36,428 nucleotides of DNA from Chloroflexaceae bacterium (GCA_012031225.1 JAAUTZ010000034.1:1-36428); one strand, 5' to 3'. Positions 6,438 to 15,284 are shown, numbered from the stretch's first letter. The notes: generated from the letters alone by a model not told the origin. Numbers and translations: made by a program.

Positions 6438-9400
6438 TCACTGCGCCGTCTGCACTGGCACAAGCTCCGGTAGCACAAAGCCCCGCACTCGCCCCGCATT
6501 GCGATCTACCACAAACACCGTGCCATCGGGCGCAACCGCCAAGCCGCTCGGCGAGGTAAGTGCAGCCTGATCGTTGCCCGCCCCGCCCCAGCGCAGGATC
6601 GGCGTGCCGGTTTCGGTGGTGGCAAGCACATGCTGGCGGGCGGGCACACTCACGAACACCTCCCCATTCGGGCGCACTGCAATCGAAGGGTCATCGTAGG
6701 TATTGGCGTTCCAGCCGGTAATGCTCCACGTTGCCAGTGGCAGCTCGGAAGTCCGCCCATCTGCGCCTGTCTCAAAGACCTGCACCCGCCCATTCCACGT
6801 ATCCGCCACATACACCCGATCCAGCGAATCAATCGCTACCCCCGTTGGCTCATTGAAGCGGCCCGGCTCACTGCCTTGGGCACCCCACTGATACAGGAAT
6901 GTTCCGTTCGCATCCGTCACGATAATTCGTTTGTTGCCCGTATCGGCAATGTAGATATTGCCGTTGCTGCTGACGGCTAGCCCGCGTGGCCCAAAGAAGC
7001 CCAGCGGATTGGCCGCATTGCCCTCAAGTGTGCCATCCGTGATCGTTGCCAAACGCCCGCCGCCCAAATCCTGCACACCAGTGCCCCACGTTGTCAGCCA
7101 CTCCCCATCTGGGCTGATCTTGACAATCCGGGCATTCCACGTATCCGCCACATACACGTTGTCATCGGCATCTACGGCTAGCCCACGCGGTTCGTTGAAC
7201 TGGTTCTCGCCGCTGCCTTGGCTGCCGAAGGTGCGGATCAGGTTGCCGTTTGCGGCATACAGATGAACGCGGTGGTTTTGGGTATCGGCGACATATACCC
7301 GCCCGCGTCTGTCAATCGTGATCCCCGTCGGTTGGTTGAACTCGGAGGGCGAGCCTAGCTCCTGCACCGCCGCAAGGCGCAGCAAGGGCGCACCACCTGC
7401 CGCTGCCGCCGCACCGCCGCCCGTTCCCGCCGGCGCACCCGCCACAAGGTCGGCGCGAACCCACAGCTCCATATCGCGGGAGCCGGGCTGGAGCGGGGTG
7501 GGCAAGGTGCGGAACACCATGTAGTTCACCGTATCGCCAATGTTGGCGGGCAGGAAGGGCCAGATAAAGGGCATCAATGGGCCGTGCAGTTGATCGGCAG
7601 CAAGATTGCCACACGACTCCTCGATCTGGTTGCTGGTCATCCAGCTATTGAGATAGAAGCGTTTGTAGCCTTGCGCGTCTGGGTCGCACTTGTTGCCTTC
7701 GGGGAACCACCAGTTAAACACGCCCCCCGTACCGAGTGGCTGCACATACTGCCCCTCGATGATGTTGCGCGTTTCGTTGGTGACGTGCGAGCGAAACAGC
7801 ATCAGCACGGGCGCAGGGCCCGTTGAGCCATCCGGCAAGGTGACATCAAAGGTGGTTGGCGAGGGGGTGCGAATCTCCTCCCCGCTTTTCCACACAAGGC
7901 TTTGGAAATCGCGCAGATACCACTGCATGGGCCACGCCAGCGAGCCATCGCCGCTACTGTCGCTGCTGCTAATGACGATGGGCATCGTCAAGCCGCCGGT
8001 CACATCCTCTGCCTTGCGGAAGTTGCGCGTCTGGTTGATCGAAAGCTCGCGCAGGTACTCCACGTAGCGCGGCACGTCGGGCGAGGTCTGGGTGTAGATC
8101 AGTGGCTCAATCGCTACGTCGGGGTGGGTGTAGACCACCAGCCACGTAGAGCGGATCATGTATGCGCCCGTCAAGGCGGCGAGGGTTAAGCCAATCACGG
8201 CAAGCGTCACGCGCACGCTGATCTGCTGGGTGAGCGTGAGCAGGGCATACACACAGCCGCCAAACACCAGCAGGGGGATGAAGCCCTGCAACAGGTTGCT
8301 CTGCCCCACTTGCCCCCCCGCATCACTGTAGAAGCGGGCAAGGGCGACACTGAGCGCGGCAATCATCAGCAGCAACACTGGCGCAACCAGCAACACCTGC
8401 CACGCCGGAAGGCTCCCAGTTGGGCGCGAGTCGGCGGCAGCACCAGTATCGTCACCATCCTGTGGCGTGGGTGACAGCAAATGCAGGGGCGGCACCGTCC
8501 GCAGCAGCTGGGCTAGCACCCACGCCGCGACAAGGTTGCCGGGCAGGGAAATGTGCGTTACGAGCCACGGCATCTTCTCGCCCGCCCACGAGAACATCAC
8601 CAGCGCACTGAAGAACCACGCCACCATTACCAGCGCAAAGAGCGGCATATACTGCGGCATACCGCCCGCATTCACGCGCAGGGTCGTAGCAGCGTCGGGC
8701 AGGGCATACCGCTCACCCGTGGGCAGGGTATCTGCATCAAGGTTAATCGTCGTTTTACTGGCACTGTCGCTGCGGGCGGTGCGGCGACGGCGCGGCGCAT
8801 CAGGTGCGGTTTTGCCGTTGCTGTCATCCGCAAGCATATCGCCCTCGCTCTCGGCAGGCACAGGCTCATTCGCAGCCGCCCGCCCCGGTAGGCGCAGGCG
8901 AAAGCCGCGCGTGAACAGATACAGGGCTGCCCCCAGCGAGGTAATCAAGGCGAGCGGCTCGTAGATGCCCAGCAGCATAACGTAGTAGTACCACGGCTGA
9001 TCGCCGCGGGCAAAGGCTTGCTGGCTGCCCAGCCAATAGGCTAGCCCGGCATACAGCCCATCTATTGCGCCGCGTGGGTAGGCAAAGAAGGTTGTGTACA
9101 TGACCAGATATAGCCCCACCAGAATGCCCGTCGCAATCCACAGCGTCATCCGTTCGTTGCGCCACAGGTGCAAAATACGCGGAATGACAATCGGGGTGGG
9201 GTCCCACACATTGGAACATGCCCACGCCAGCAGCAGCACCGTCAGCACGAGGAACGCTTTCTCGCCGACATACAGCCCTTCGCCGATGGGCAGCGGCAGG
9301 TAGAAGATGATCGTGAGGAAGCTGACGACGGCAAGCACCCCTGTGAGGATCGCCATGCCTAGATTCAAGTGCTTGGCCCAGACGCTCTCGCTGATGATCC

Positions 9401-10052
9401 GCGTAAGCAGCAGAATGCCAAAGATGAAAAAGACGATGTAGTACAGCTCGTGCGTGCCGATAGCGAGGGCAAGGGCGGCCGCCAGCAGGTAGAGAAAGCC
9501 GGGCTTGCCGGTATCGAGGTAGCGAAACAGCCCAATCACCAGCCACAGTTCCCACAGCACCATCAGCCCATCGTGGCGGGCAAAGCGCGTGTAGTAGAGC
9601 AGCGCAGGCGAGAAGCCCAGCAGCACCGCCGCAAGGAAGGCTCCGCGCCGCCCTAGATAGGGGCGCAACCACCAACATGAGGCAACTAGCCCGATCCCTG
9701 CGATGGCCATTGGTAGGCGGGCTTGGGCATCACCATCGCCAAACAGGAAGTAAGCCAGCGCGGTGAACATATACAGGGTAGGCCCGTGATAGACCGGATC
9801 GTAGCAGTAGGTATCGGCGGTATTGCCAAAGGCACAGGTAAAGCCACCTTGGCCCGCATAGAATTTCCAACTCGACCACGCATGGATTGACTCATCGTGG
9901 TGCAGAGCCATTGCGCCTAGCCCCCACAGATGGGCAACCACACTCAGCGTGATCAGGACGACGTAAGCGATGATTTCAAGATTGACCCGCGACAGATCAA
10001 GCGTGCGGTCAAAGATACTGCGCTGGGGGCGCGGCAGAGTCTCAAGTGCCAT
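6438..10052 (-). CDS. Agl23-like (TIGR03663) GT39-type membrane protein with C-terminal NHL propeller
   Basis: The 1204-residue protein has two parts. Residues about 25-640 are a multi-spanning GT-C membrane domain of the Agl23 / dolichyl-phosphate-mannose-mannosyltransferase-like kind. It carries the acidic HHDESIH motif (Asp53, Glu54) in the first loop and conserved PVYHGPTLY, FARHDGLM and SWAGEKMPWLV blocks. Residues about 870-1200 are a run of NHL repeats, for example FNQPTGITIDRRGRVYVAD and FNEPRGLAVDADDNVYVADTWN, which should form a beta-propeller on the outer face. A low-complexity Gly/Ala linker near 865 separates them. The family is associated with glycan or lipid-linked sugar transfer in archaea and Chloroflexota; the substrate is unknown. 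It is a tandem paralogue of the next gene, 107 nt away, and is followed by the pseudokinase-like gene. Confidence 0.85.
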   Translation of the reverse strand: MALETLPRPQRSIFDRTLDLSRVNLEIIAYVVLITLSVVAHLWGLGAMALHHDESIHAWSSWKFYAGQGGFTCAFGNTADTYCYDPVYHGPTLYMFTALAYFLFGDGDAQARLPMAIAGIGLVASCWWLRPYLGRRGAFLAAVLLGFSPALLYYTRFARHDGLMVLWELWLVIGLFRYLDTGKPGFLYLLAAALALAIGTHELYYIVFFIFGILLLTRIISESVWAKHLNLGMAILTGVLAVVSFLTIIFYLPLPIGEGLYVGEKAFLVLTVLLLAWACSNVWDPTPIVIPRILHLWRNERMTLWIATGILVGLYLVMYTTFFAYPRGAIDGLYAGLAYWLGSQQAFARGDQPWYYYVMLLGIYEPLALITSLGAALYLFTRGFRLRLPGRAAANEPVPAESEGDMLADDSNGKTAPDAPRRRRTARSDSASKTTINLDADTLPTGERYALPDAATTLRVNAGGMPQYMPLFALVMVAWFFSALVMFSWAGEKMPWLVTHISLPGNLVAAWVLAQLLRTVPPLHLLSPTPQDGDDTGAAADSRPTGSLPAWQVLLVAPVLLLMIAALSVALARFYSDAGGQVGQSNLLQGFIPLLVFGGCVYALLTLTQQISVRVTLAVIGLTLAALTGAYMIRSTWLVVYTHPDVAIEPLIYTQTSPDVPRYVEYLRELSINQTRNFRKAEDVTGGLTMPIVISSSDSSGDGSLAWPMQWYLRDFQSLVWKSGEEIRTPSPTTFDVTLPDGSTGPAPVLMLFRSHVTNETRNIIEGQYVQPLGTGGVFNWWFPEGNKCDPDAQGYKRFYLNSWMTSNQIEESCGNLAADQLHGPLMPFIWPFLPANIGDTVNYMVFRTLPTPLQPGSRDMELWVRADLVAGAPAGTGGGAAAAAGGAPLLRLAAVQELGSPSEFNQPTGITIDRRGRVYVADTQNHRVHLYAANGNLIRTFGSQGSGENQFNEPRGLAVDADDNVYVADTWNARIVKISPDGEWLTTWGTGVQDLGGGRLATITDGTLEGNAANPLGFFGPRGLAVSSNGNIYIADTGNKRIIVTDANGTFLYQWGAQGSEPGRFNEPTGVAIDSLDRVYVADTWNGRVQVFETGADGRTSELPLATWSITGWNANTYDDPSIAVRPNGEVFVSVPARQHVLATTETGTPILRWGGAGNDQAALTSPSGLAVAPDGTVFVVDRNAGRVRGFVLPELVPVQTAQ

Positions 10053-10159
10053 CGTGCAACCTCTCTGGGTAGGCGATAGAACAGATTACATCGGTAAGCC
10101 GGGCAAATCGCATCGGTATCCAATCTGAATAGCGTATGTCCTCACGAGATAGAGATAGA

Positions 10160-12607
10160 TCATGGTGATGAACCGACACCGGGCCCGATCAGGTCGGCGA
10201 TGCCGGGCCTGACGGCGATCACAAAATCAGTTGAGCCGAGCGGCGCATCGAAGTGGCGATAGACAAGGAACCGCCACGTATCTTTCAAGGTTGCATCAGC
10301 CAATGGATCCCGCAGCACCCGCGCTAGCAGCGACACCGTTTCCGGCGGCGCGGTACGCCAATCCCCATACAGCCCGTACACCGCGCCTTCGGGGAACCAC
10401 CAGCGCAACGGGTAGCGTTGGATCACAAAGCCCGCGCTCTCCAGTGCCTGCTGGTTCTCCGGCGAGAGGTTCTCGCGGAGCAGCAACACCGCCTGCACTT
10501 CTGGGTTGAGCGTGGGTAGCTGCGTGCCCGTGCGCTGGGCGGCGGTGAAGTCGCGCAGATACCACTGCCACACCGTCTCATTGTCATAGATGATCGGCAT
10601 AGACAGGTCTTTGGGGGTGGTGTGGCGGCGCGATACATCTTCAAGGCGGCGCACTACGCGCATCACGTCGGGCGATGTTTGCGTGTAGATCATCATCTCC
10701 GTGGGCACATCGCCGCGCAAGAAGTTGAGGCGGTAGCTATTGCGGACGGTGTAGAAGCTCAGCACTAGCGTCAGGCTGAGAGCCAGCATCGCCACCGACC
10801 AGCGCCAGCCGCGCAACAGGCTACTGGCGACAACCAGCACGCCGGTGAGGGCCAGCATAAGCAGCAGCGTGAGCAGCCAGCGGCCATTGGCGACATCGCC
10901 GGACGTGAGCAGCGCATTGAAGCGCACATGCCCGATGGCGAGAATCCCGATCAGCACGCCCGTAAAAATGATCGCAGCCCACCAGCGCATACGCGGATCG
11001 TCATCCGGCGGGGTGTGGCGTTGCCACCAGTGCCACACATGCTGGAACGCCCACGCCCCAAGCAGCACCATCGGTAGGGCAACATGGACAACGAGCCACG
11101 GCATCTTCTCACCCGCCCACGAGTAGATGCCAAGCGCGGTGATGCTCCACCACAGCAGCAGCAGGGGGAGCAAGCCGGTAGCAGCATAGGCCGGCAAGGC
11201 ATCGCTAGGAGCGGTAGCAGCGTCAGATCCGGTGCGGCGGGACTGCCAGTGCTGCCCGTGCGCCACCCCAATGAATGCTGCGCCCGCTAAAGCCCAGAGC
11301 AGCACCAGTGGCTCATAGATCACCAGCAGCAGCAGGTAGTAGTAGCTCGGCTGCCCGCCGCGCTCAACATTGTGCTGCGCCAGCCAGTAGAGGAGCGAGC
11401 CAGTCGTGCCGGAGATAATCCCGATCAGGTTGGTGAGGAATGCCGTAAAGAACAGCGCGTAGATTACGAAGGCGATGCCAAGTGCGGGCAACAGGAAGCG
11501 GCGCGTGCTGTGATACGCACCAATCACCGGATCCCCGTTGGCGAGCGCACGTTGCCAGCGGCTCTGCCCATCTGCATCGCGCCTGAGCCAGACCTGCCAG
11601 ATCAGCAACGCCGTTGCCGCCAGCCCCAAGCCGATCCCAATCAAGATTGCGGGGTGGCGGAAGAACAGCCCCAGATCGGCAAGGTAGCTGCCCAAGCTCG
11701 CCAGCAGCGTACCATTAGCTGTATCCGCCCGATTTCGCACGCGCAGGGCGTAGGCATTGTCTTCCGTCTCGAGCGGTTGCCAGCCAAAGATGGGGCCCGA
11801 CTCGGCCACCTGCATTGCGCCTGTCGCCGGGTCACGCTGGGCCACATGGCCCGCATCTACCACCGCCTCGCCGGGCAAGATAAACACCAGCAACGCCAAT
11901 GCCACCCCCAGCGCACCAATGACTGCCACCCCGGGCCGATACACGCGCCACAGCATCAGCATCAGCAGGGGCGTGCCAATCATCAGCAAATACAGGTAAC
12001 TAGTCTCTTGATTGACGTACATCAGCGCAAACGCCGCCGCCCCGACAAACAGCCAGAGCGGGCGACGGTCTGCTGCGAAACGAACGACCGCCACCACCAC
12101 GAGCAACTCAAAGAAGACCGAGTAACTATCGTGGCGAAAAAACCGCCCGACATACAGAAAGACGGGCGAGATGAGCAGATAGACCGACGCGGCAAATGCC
12201 GCAACGCGCCCGATCTCACGCCGGATCAGGAACGGCATCACCGTGAGCAACGTGCCAAACACGGCTCCGCTCAGGCGGGCCGTCAGGTCGTTGTCGCCAA
12301 AGAGGGCGAAGGTGAGTGCCCCTAAATGGTAGAGCAGCGGCCCGTGCAGCAACGGATCGTGGATGTAGCCGCGCCCCACATAGATGAACCACGAATACGT
12401 GCCGTGCAGCGTTTCGTCGTGGTGCAAGGCTCGCTCGCCCAACATCCACACATGCACGAAGGCGGACAGGGCGAGTAAAACCATGTACGCCAGATGCTCA
12501 TACGTCAGCCCGACGGCAGTATCAGGCGCACGCACCACGCGCACCGACTCAGGGGCAGGTACAGCCGTCATCGGCGCACGCTCAGATGTTGTTTCAGTCG
12601 TTGTCAT
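10160..12607 (-). CDS. Agl23-like (TIGR03663) GT39-type membrane protein
   Basis: This 815-residue polytopic membrane protein is paralogous to the gene at 6438-10052 but lacks the NHL propeller. The first loop has LHHDETLHGTYSW (Asp64, Glu65), then IHDPLLHGPLLYH, VGRFFRHDSYSVFFE and YSWAGEKMPWLVVH, all aligning with blocks of the neighbour. About 13-15 hydrophobic segments are visible, and a periplasm-facing C-terminal domain ends near FVIAVRPGIADLIGPG. Such proteins are annotated as flippase-activity-associated and belong to the GT-C glycosyltransferase clan. They probably transfer a sugar from a polyprenyl carrier to envelope glycans or proteins. As the first gene of the minus-strand group, its promoter should lie in 12608-12700. 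Only a weak extended -10-like TGGTATACT, read on the minus strand near 12660-12668, is visible there. Confidence 0.85.
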   Translation of the reverse strand: MTTTETTSERAPMTAVPAPESVRVVRAPDTAVGLTYEHLAYMVLLALSAFVHVWMLGERALHHDETLHGTYSWFIYVGRGYIHDPLLHGPLLYHLGALTFALFGDNDLTARLSGAVFGTLLTVMPFLIRREIGRVAAFAASVYLLISPVFLYVGRFFRHDSYSVFFELLVVVAVVRFAADRRPLWLFVGAAAFALMYVNQETSYLYLLMIGTPLLMLMLWRVYRPGVAVIGALGVALALLVFILPGEAVVDAGHVAQRDPATGAMQVAESGPIFGWQPLETEDNAYALRVRNRADTANGTLLASLGSYLADLGLFFRHPAILIGIGLGLAATALLIWQVWLRRDADGQSRWQRALANGDPVIGAYHSTRRFLLPALGIAFVIYALFFTAFLTNLIGIISGTTGSLLYWLAQHNVERGGQPSYYYLLLLVIYEPLVLLWALAGAAFIGVAHGQHWQSRRTGSDAATAPSDALPAYAATGLLPLLLLWWSITALGIYSWAGEKMPWLVVHVALPMVLLGAWAFQHVWHWWQRHTPPDDDPRMRWWAAIIFTGVLIGILAIGHVRFNALLTSGDVANGRWLLTLLLMLALTGVLVVASSLLRGWRWSVAMLALSLTLVLSFYTVRNSYRLNFLRGDVPTEMMIYTQTSPDVMRVVRRLEDVSRRHTTPKDLSMPIIYDNETVWQWYLRDFTAAQRTGTQLPTLNPEVQAVLLLRENLSPENQQALESAGFVIQRYPLRWWFPEGAVYGLYGDWRTAPPETVSLLARVLRDPLADATLKDTWRFLVYRHFDAPLGSTDFVIAVRPGIADLIGPGVGSSP

Positions 12608-12793
12608 GCGTCCTCATCCGCAGGGTAGCCAGTTGGGTGCCGCTCTCCGCATTGCTGACAGTATACCAGATACCAGCAAATTGGGGCATGCGTTGCGAAT
12701 GCTTTGCACCACCGTATATGATACCTGATCCACCCCACACATAGGATGAGGAACAGATGAAACTATGCACCGCAGAGATACTTAAGGATTGAC

Positions 12794-12822
12794 TTGACAA
12801 TCCTATTTGCATTCTGTATAAT
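12794..12822 (+). promoter_or_regulatory. Consensus sigma-70-type promoter for the SufR-like regulator
   Basis: Perfect TTGACA (12794-12799), exactly 17 nt, perfect TATAAT (12817-12822). This is an ideal match and gives a leader of about 140 nt before the ATG at 12973. The rest of the 365-nt gap (12608-12972) is AT-rich. It carries a repeated GATCAGC (about 12884 and 12911), and I see no gene in it. Confidence 0.85.
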
Positions 12823-12972
12823 ATGAACAAAATATTACTCTAACACACAAAAATCTGAACACCGTAATATCTGAGATTGTAAGGATCAGCGTAGTTTCTC
12901 AATATTTCTTGATCAGCACGCACTGCGTGGATTGACTTCGATAGCATGATAGTACAAGGAAGGCATATTGCC

Positions 12973-13647
12973 ATGACCGCCATTAGCCCACCTATTCGCC
13001 TCGCTCCCGTATCCCAAACTGAACGCAAAGAACACGGCACGACCCGCCAGAGCATCCTCCATTTGCTGCGCCGCTATGGGCAACTCACCGCATCCGAATT
13101 GAGCGAGTATCTGCACATCGGCGCAGTTGGTGTGCGCCAACACCTGACCTTGCTCGAACGCGATGGACTCGTCGAGATCACGGGCTTGCGGCGCAGCATT
13201 GGCCGCCCAAGCTACCTCTACACCCTCACCCCAGATGCCGAGCAGCACTTCCCCAAGACGTATGACAGCCTCGCGCTTAGCACAATCAATTTTGTCTCCG
13301 ACAAAATCGGGGTGCGCGGGATCATCGAGCTATCTGAACGCTGGCGCATCGAGCAGTACAATCTGCTTGCGCCACAACTGCACAACCGAGTTGGGGCCGC
13401 CCGCGTGCAGTGCCTCGTCGAATTACTCAATCAGCAGGGCTATATGGCTGAGTACGAAGCTCATCCGAATGGCTCCTACACGCTCAGTAAATATAATTGC
13501 CCAATAGATTGTGTCGCCCGCCAATACCCGCAACTCTGCCAGCAAGAGATCGTCCTCTACGAACAACTGCTGCACGCTACCGTGCAACGCGAAGCCTCGC
13601 TGATGCAGGGCAGTTGCTGCTGCCGCTACCGCATCACCTTCGCCTAG
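12973..13647 (+). CDS. SufR-like Fe-S-sensing transcriptional regulator
   Basis: The 224-residue protein has an N-terminal winged helix (residues 24-90: RQSILHLLRRYGQLTASELSEYLHIG, then VRQHLTLLERDGLVE and GRPSYLYTLT). Its C-terminal domain carries cysteines like those of the cyanobacterial suf repressor SufR. Cys176 and Cys189 keep the C-x12-C spacing of SufR. The third family cysteine falls on Thr203 and is missing. Cys180 and a Cys215-Cys217 triplet (GSCCCRYRI) could supply substitute ligands. It probably senses Fe-S or redox status and may control the sodA gene that follows. The ATG at 12973 has AAGGAAGG ten bases upstream; an in-frame ATG at 12946 has none. No suf genes are in view. The regulator fold is certain; the cluster is an inference. 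Confidence 0.82.
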   Translation: MTAISPPIRLAPVSQTERKEHGTTRQSILHLLRRYGQLTASELSEYLHIGAVGVRQHLTLLERDGLVEITGLRRSIGRPSYLYTLTPDAEQHFPKTYDSLALSTINFVSDKIGVRGIIELSERWRIEQYNLLAPQLHNRVGAARVQCLVELLNQQGYMAEYEAHPNGSYTLSKYNCPIDCVARQYPQLCQQEIVLYEQLLHATVQREASLMQGSCCCRYRITFA

Positions 13648-13668
13648 CGGGTTGGGATCACGCAGCAT

Positions 13669-13693
13669 CACGCGGGGCCGTGCGCTCCGCGTG
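13669..13693 (+). terminator. GC-rich hairpin after the regulator gene
   Basis: Perfect 7-bp stem CACGCGG (13669-13675) and CCGCGTG (13687-13693) with an 11-nt loop, 22 nt past the stop. No U tract follows, so intrinsic termination is possible but unproven. It contains the recurring CGCTCCGCGTG motif. Confidence 0.4.
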
Positions 13694-13851
13694 GGGCTTT
13701 GGGGGGGCCGCCGCCGATCCGCCCCACCATCCCGCGCAACGGGCGTATGCCGCTGCTATGCTGTGGGCCCCGCATATGCTGCGTGGGTTGCGTTCGGGCC
13801 ATATACGGCTCCGGCACTCTGCCACCTCTAGTAGATGGATTGCTTTAGACA

Positions 13852-13860
13852 TGGTATAGT
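13852..13860 (+). promoter_or_regulatory. Extended -10 promoter for sodA
   Basis: TGGTATAGT: a TATAGT hexamer with extended TGn, 70 nt upstream of the sodA ATG. No convincing -35 is present. An AAGGAGAA ribosome binding site follows at about 13918-13925. Confidence 0.5.
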
Positions 13861-13929
13861 AAACGTGTGACAACCTAAACCGAAGATCACGCTGTACTCG
13901 GATTAAGCACACTGTGTAAGGAGAAGACC

Positions 13930-14544
13930 ATGCCATTTGAATTGCCCGCATTGCCCTACGCTGAAGATGCACTCGAACCACACATTGATGCCCGTACCAT
14001 GAACATCCACCACACCAAGCACCACAATGCCTACGTGACCAACCTGAACAAAGCCCTCGAAGGGCACGCTGAGTTGGCTGACAAAAGCCTCCCAGAGTTG
14101 CTCGCCAACCTCGACAGCCTGCCCGAAGCGATCCGCGCTGCCGTCCGCAACAATGGCGGTGGGCACGCCAATCACACCCTGTTCTGGGAGATTATGGCAC
14201 CCGGCGCAGGCGGCGAGCCGACAGGCGCACTAGCTGAGGCGATCACCACGACCTTCGGTAGCTTCGATGCCTTCAAGGAGACCTTTGCGAAAGCGGCAGC
14301 CACCCGCTTCGGCAGTGGCTGGGCATGGCTCGTAGCCCACCCCGACGGGTCGCTCGAAGTAACCAGCACGCCGAATCAAGATACACCCGTGATGGACGGC
14401 AAGCAGCCAATTCTAGGGCTGGACGTGTGGGAGCATGCCTACTACCTGCACTACCAAAACCGCCGCCCCGATTACGTGAGCGCGTGGTGGAATGTCGTCA
14501 ACTGGACCAAAATCAACGAACTCTACACTACAGCCCGTAGCTAA
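13930..14544 (+). CDS. sodA: Superoxide dismutase, Mn type
   Basis: The enzyme converts superoxide to hydrogen peroxide and oxygen in the cytoplasm. The 204-residue product has the four metal ligands His27 (NIHHTKHH), His82 ([12 protein letters not shown]), Asp165 and His169 ([18 protein letters not shown]). The GGGHANH block and Gln150 in the PNQDTPVM block are the pattern of manganese enzymes. Iron-type enzymes carry the second-shell glutamine on the earlier helix instead. It lacks a signal peptide. A good AAGGAGAA lies seven bases before the ATG. It follows the SufR-like regulator on the same strand with its own extended -10 promoter, and it precedes the Met-rich phasin-like gene. The context suggests an oxidative-stress neighbourhood, which would suit a phototroph exposed to oxygen. 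Confidence 0.97.
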   Translation: MPFELPALPYAEDALEPHIDARTMNIHHTKHHNAYVTNLNKALEGHAELADKSLPELLANLDSLPEAIRAAVRNNGGGHANHTLFWEIMAPGAGGEPTGALAEAITTTFGSFDAFKETFAKAAATRFGSGWAWLVAHPDGSLEVTSTPNQDTPVMDGKQPILGLDVWEHAYYLHYQNRRPDYVSAWWNVVNWTKINELYTTARS

Positions 14545-14558
14545 GGATAACGCTTCTG

Positions 14559-14582
14559 GCTGCGCTCCGTGTGGCTCGCAGC
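14559..14582 (+). terminator. Hairpin downstream of sodA
   Basis: 6-bp stem GCTGCG/CGCAGC (14559-14564, 14577-14582) starting 14 nt after the sodA stop. It carries the recurring CGCTCCGTGTG motif in its arm and loop. There is no U tract. Confidence 0.35.
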
Positions 14583-14605
14583 AACCCTGTTGGAGGTTGA
14601 TGTAA

Positions 14606-14639
14606 CTGACAGGGTGATTCCAACGTTATAATAACGTTG
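14606..14639 (+). promoter_or_regulatory. Promoter with overlapping 19-bp palindromic operator
   Basis: TATAAT (14627-14632) lies inside a perfect palindrome CAACGTTAT-A-ATAACGTTG (14621-14639). A CTGACA 15 nt upstream (14606-14611) may act as the -35. A dimeric repressor bound here would block the -10 directly. The target is the phasin-like gene at 14726, whose leader is then about 85 nt. Confidence 0.6.
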
Positions 14640-14725
14640 TAGGATAAATACGATACCACAATGATGGCAAACACGTAGTTTTTACGGCTAGCGATTAGCC
14701 CAAGCAATGCAGGAGGAGCAGACTC

Positions 14726-15226
14726 ATGACGATGACTGATTGGAACACCCGTGCGAACGACATGGTGAAGATGTGGACTGAATCCCAGAACAAGATGTGG
14801 GAAAACTGGGTCAGCACGATGAAGGGCATGGGCAGCATGGGCACCGCCCCGAATGGCCGCGAGACGTGGATGAAGACCGTCGAGGTGTGGCAGGACTCAG
14901 TCAAGACCGCCCTTGACGCACAGGTAACGTGGACGCAGTTCTGGACCGAAAGCATGGCCTCGATGAGCGGCTCGTCCAAGCAGATGAACGACTGGTCGGC
15001 GCAGACGATGGAAATGACCAAGCAGTGGACGGAAGCCCAGAACAAGATGTGGAACGACTGGTTTGAGTCGCTGAAGACGATGGACACGGCAGCCATGATG
15101 AAGAGCTTCAACCCAGATGAAATGATGAAGCTGATGCAGACATGGCAAGACTCCGCCCGCAAGATGATGGAAACCCAGATGGAAATGGTGCGCTCGATGA
15201 CCAGTGCCCAGATGAAGGGCGAATAA
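14726..15226 (+). CDS. Phasin-like Met/Trp-rich duplicated protein
   Basis: This is a 166-residue helical protein with 27 Met, 13 Trp and no Cys. It is made of two copies of one unit: residues 4-87 and 88-166 align with an offset of about 84. For example, KMWTESQNKMWENW matches KQWTEAQNKMWNDW, and VWQDSVK matches TWQDSAR. The amphipathic helices resemble phasins or PHA-synthase-associated proteins that coat polyhydroxyalkanoate granules. This is an inference from composition, not a family match I can confirm. A strong AGGAGGAG lies seven bases before the ATG at 14726. The gene has its own promoter-operator and ends in a U-tract terminator, so it is a tightly controlled single-gene unit beside sodA. 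Confidence 0.7.
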   Translation: MTMTDWNTRANDMVKMWTESQNKMWENWVSTMKGMGSMGTAPNGRETWMKTVEVWQDSVKTALDAQVTWTQFWTESMASMSGSSKQMNDWSAQTMEMTKQWTEAQNKMWNDWFESLKTMDTAAMMKSFNPDEMMKLMQTWQDSARKMMETQMEMVRSMTSAQMKGE

Positions 15227-15240
15227 CCTTCGCTCTTTTT
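15217..15240 (+). terminator. Intrinsic terminator of the phasin-like gene
   Basis: 7-bp stem GGGCGAA/TTCGCTC (15217-15223, 15229-15235; one G-T pair) with a 5-nt loop containing the stop codon, directly followed by five Ts. The overlap of stem and stop codon is unusual. Confidence 0.75.
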
Positions 15241-15284
15241 GTTGCGCGGCAGTCTTCTGTCCATCCCAGAGCCAAGTAAGGTTG

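Noticed and set aside
8866-9678. 270-codon minus-strand open frame
   Set aside because: It is another frame of the NHL-fused Agl23-like gene. The real frame has clear membrane segments and conserved motifs.
11372-12325. Long 317-codon plus-strand open frame
   Set aside because: It lies antisense inside the second Agl23-like gene, has a composition typical of a GC-rich shadow frame (many Arg, Gln, His) and no recognisable motif.
12608-12972. Small genes in the AT-rich gap
   Set aside because: Short open frames exist on both strands, but none has a ribosome binding site with a plausible protein. The region is better read as a promoter and leader.
12946-12972. Earlier ATG for the SufR-like gene
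   Set aside because: It has no ribosome binding site, whereas AAGGAAGG precedes the ATG at 12973.
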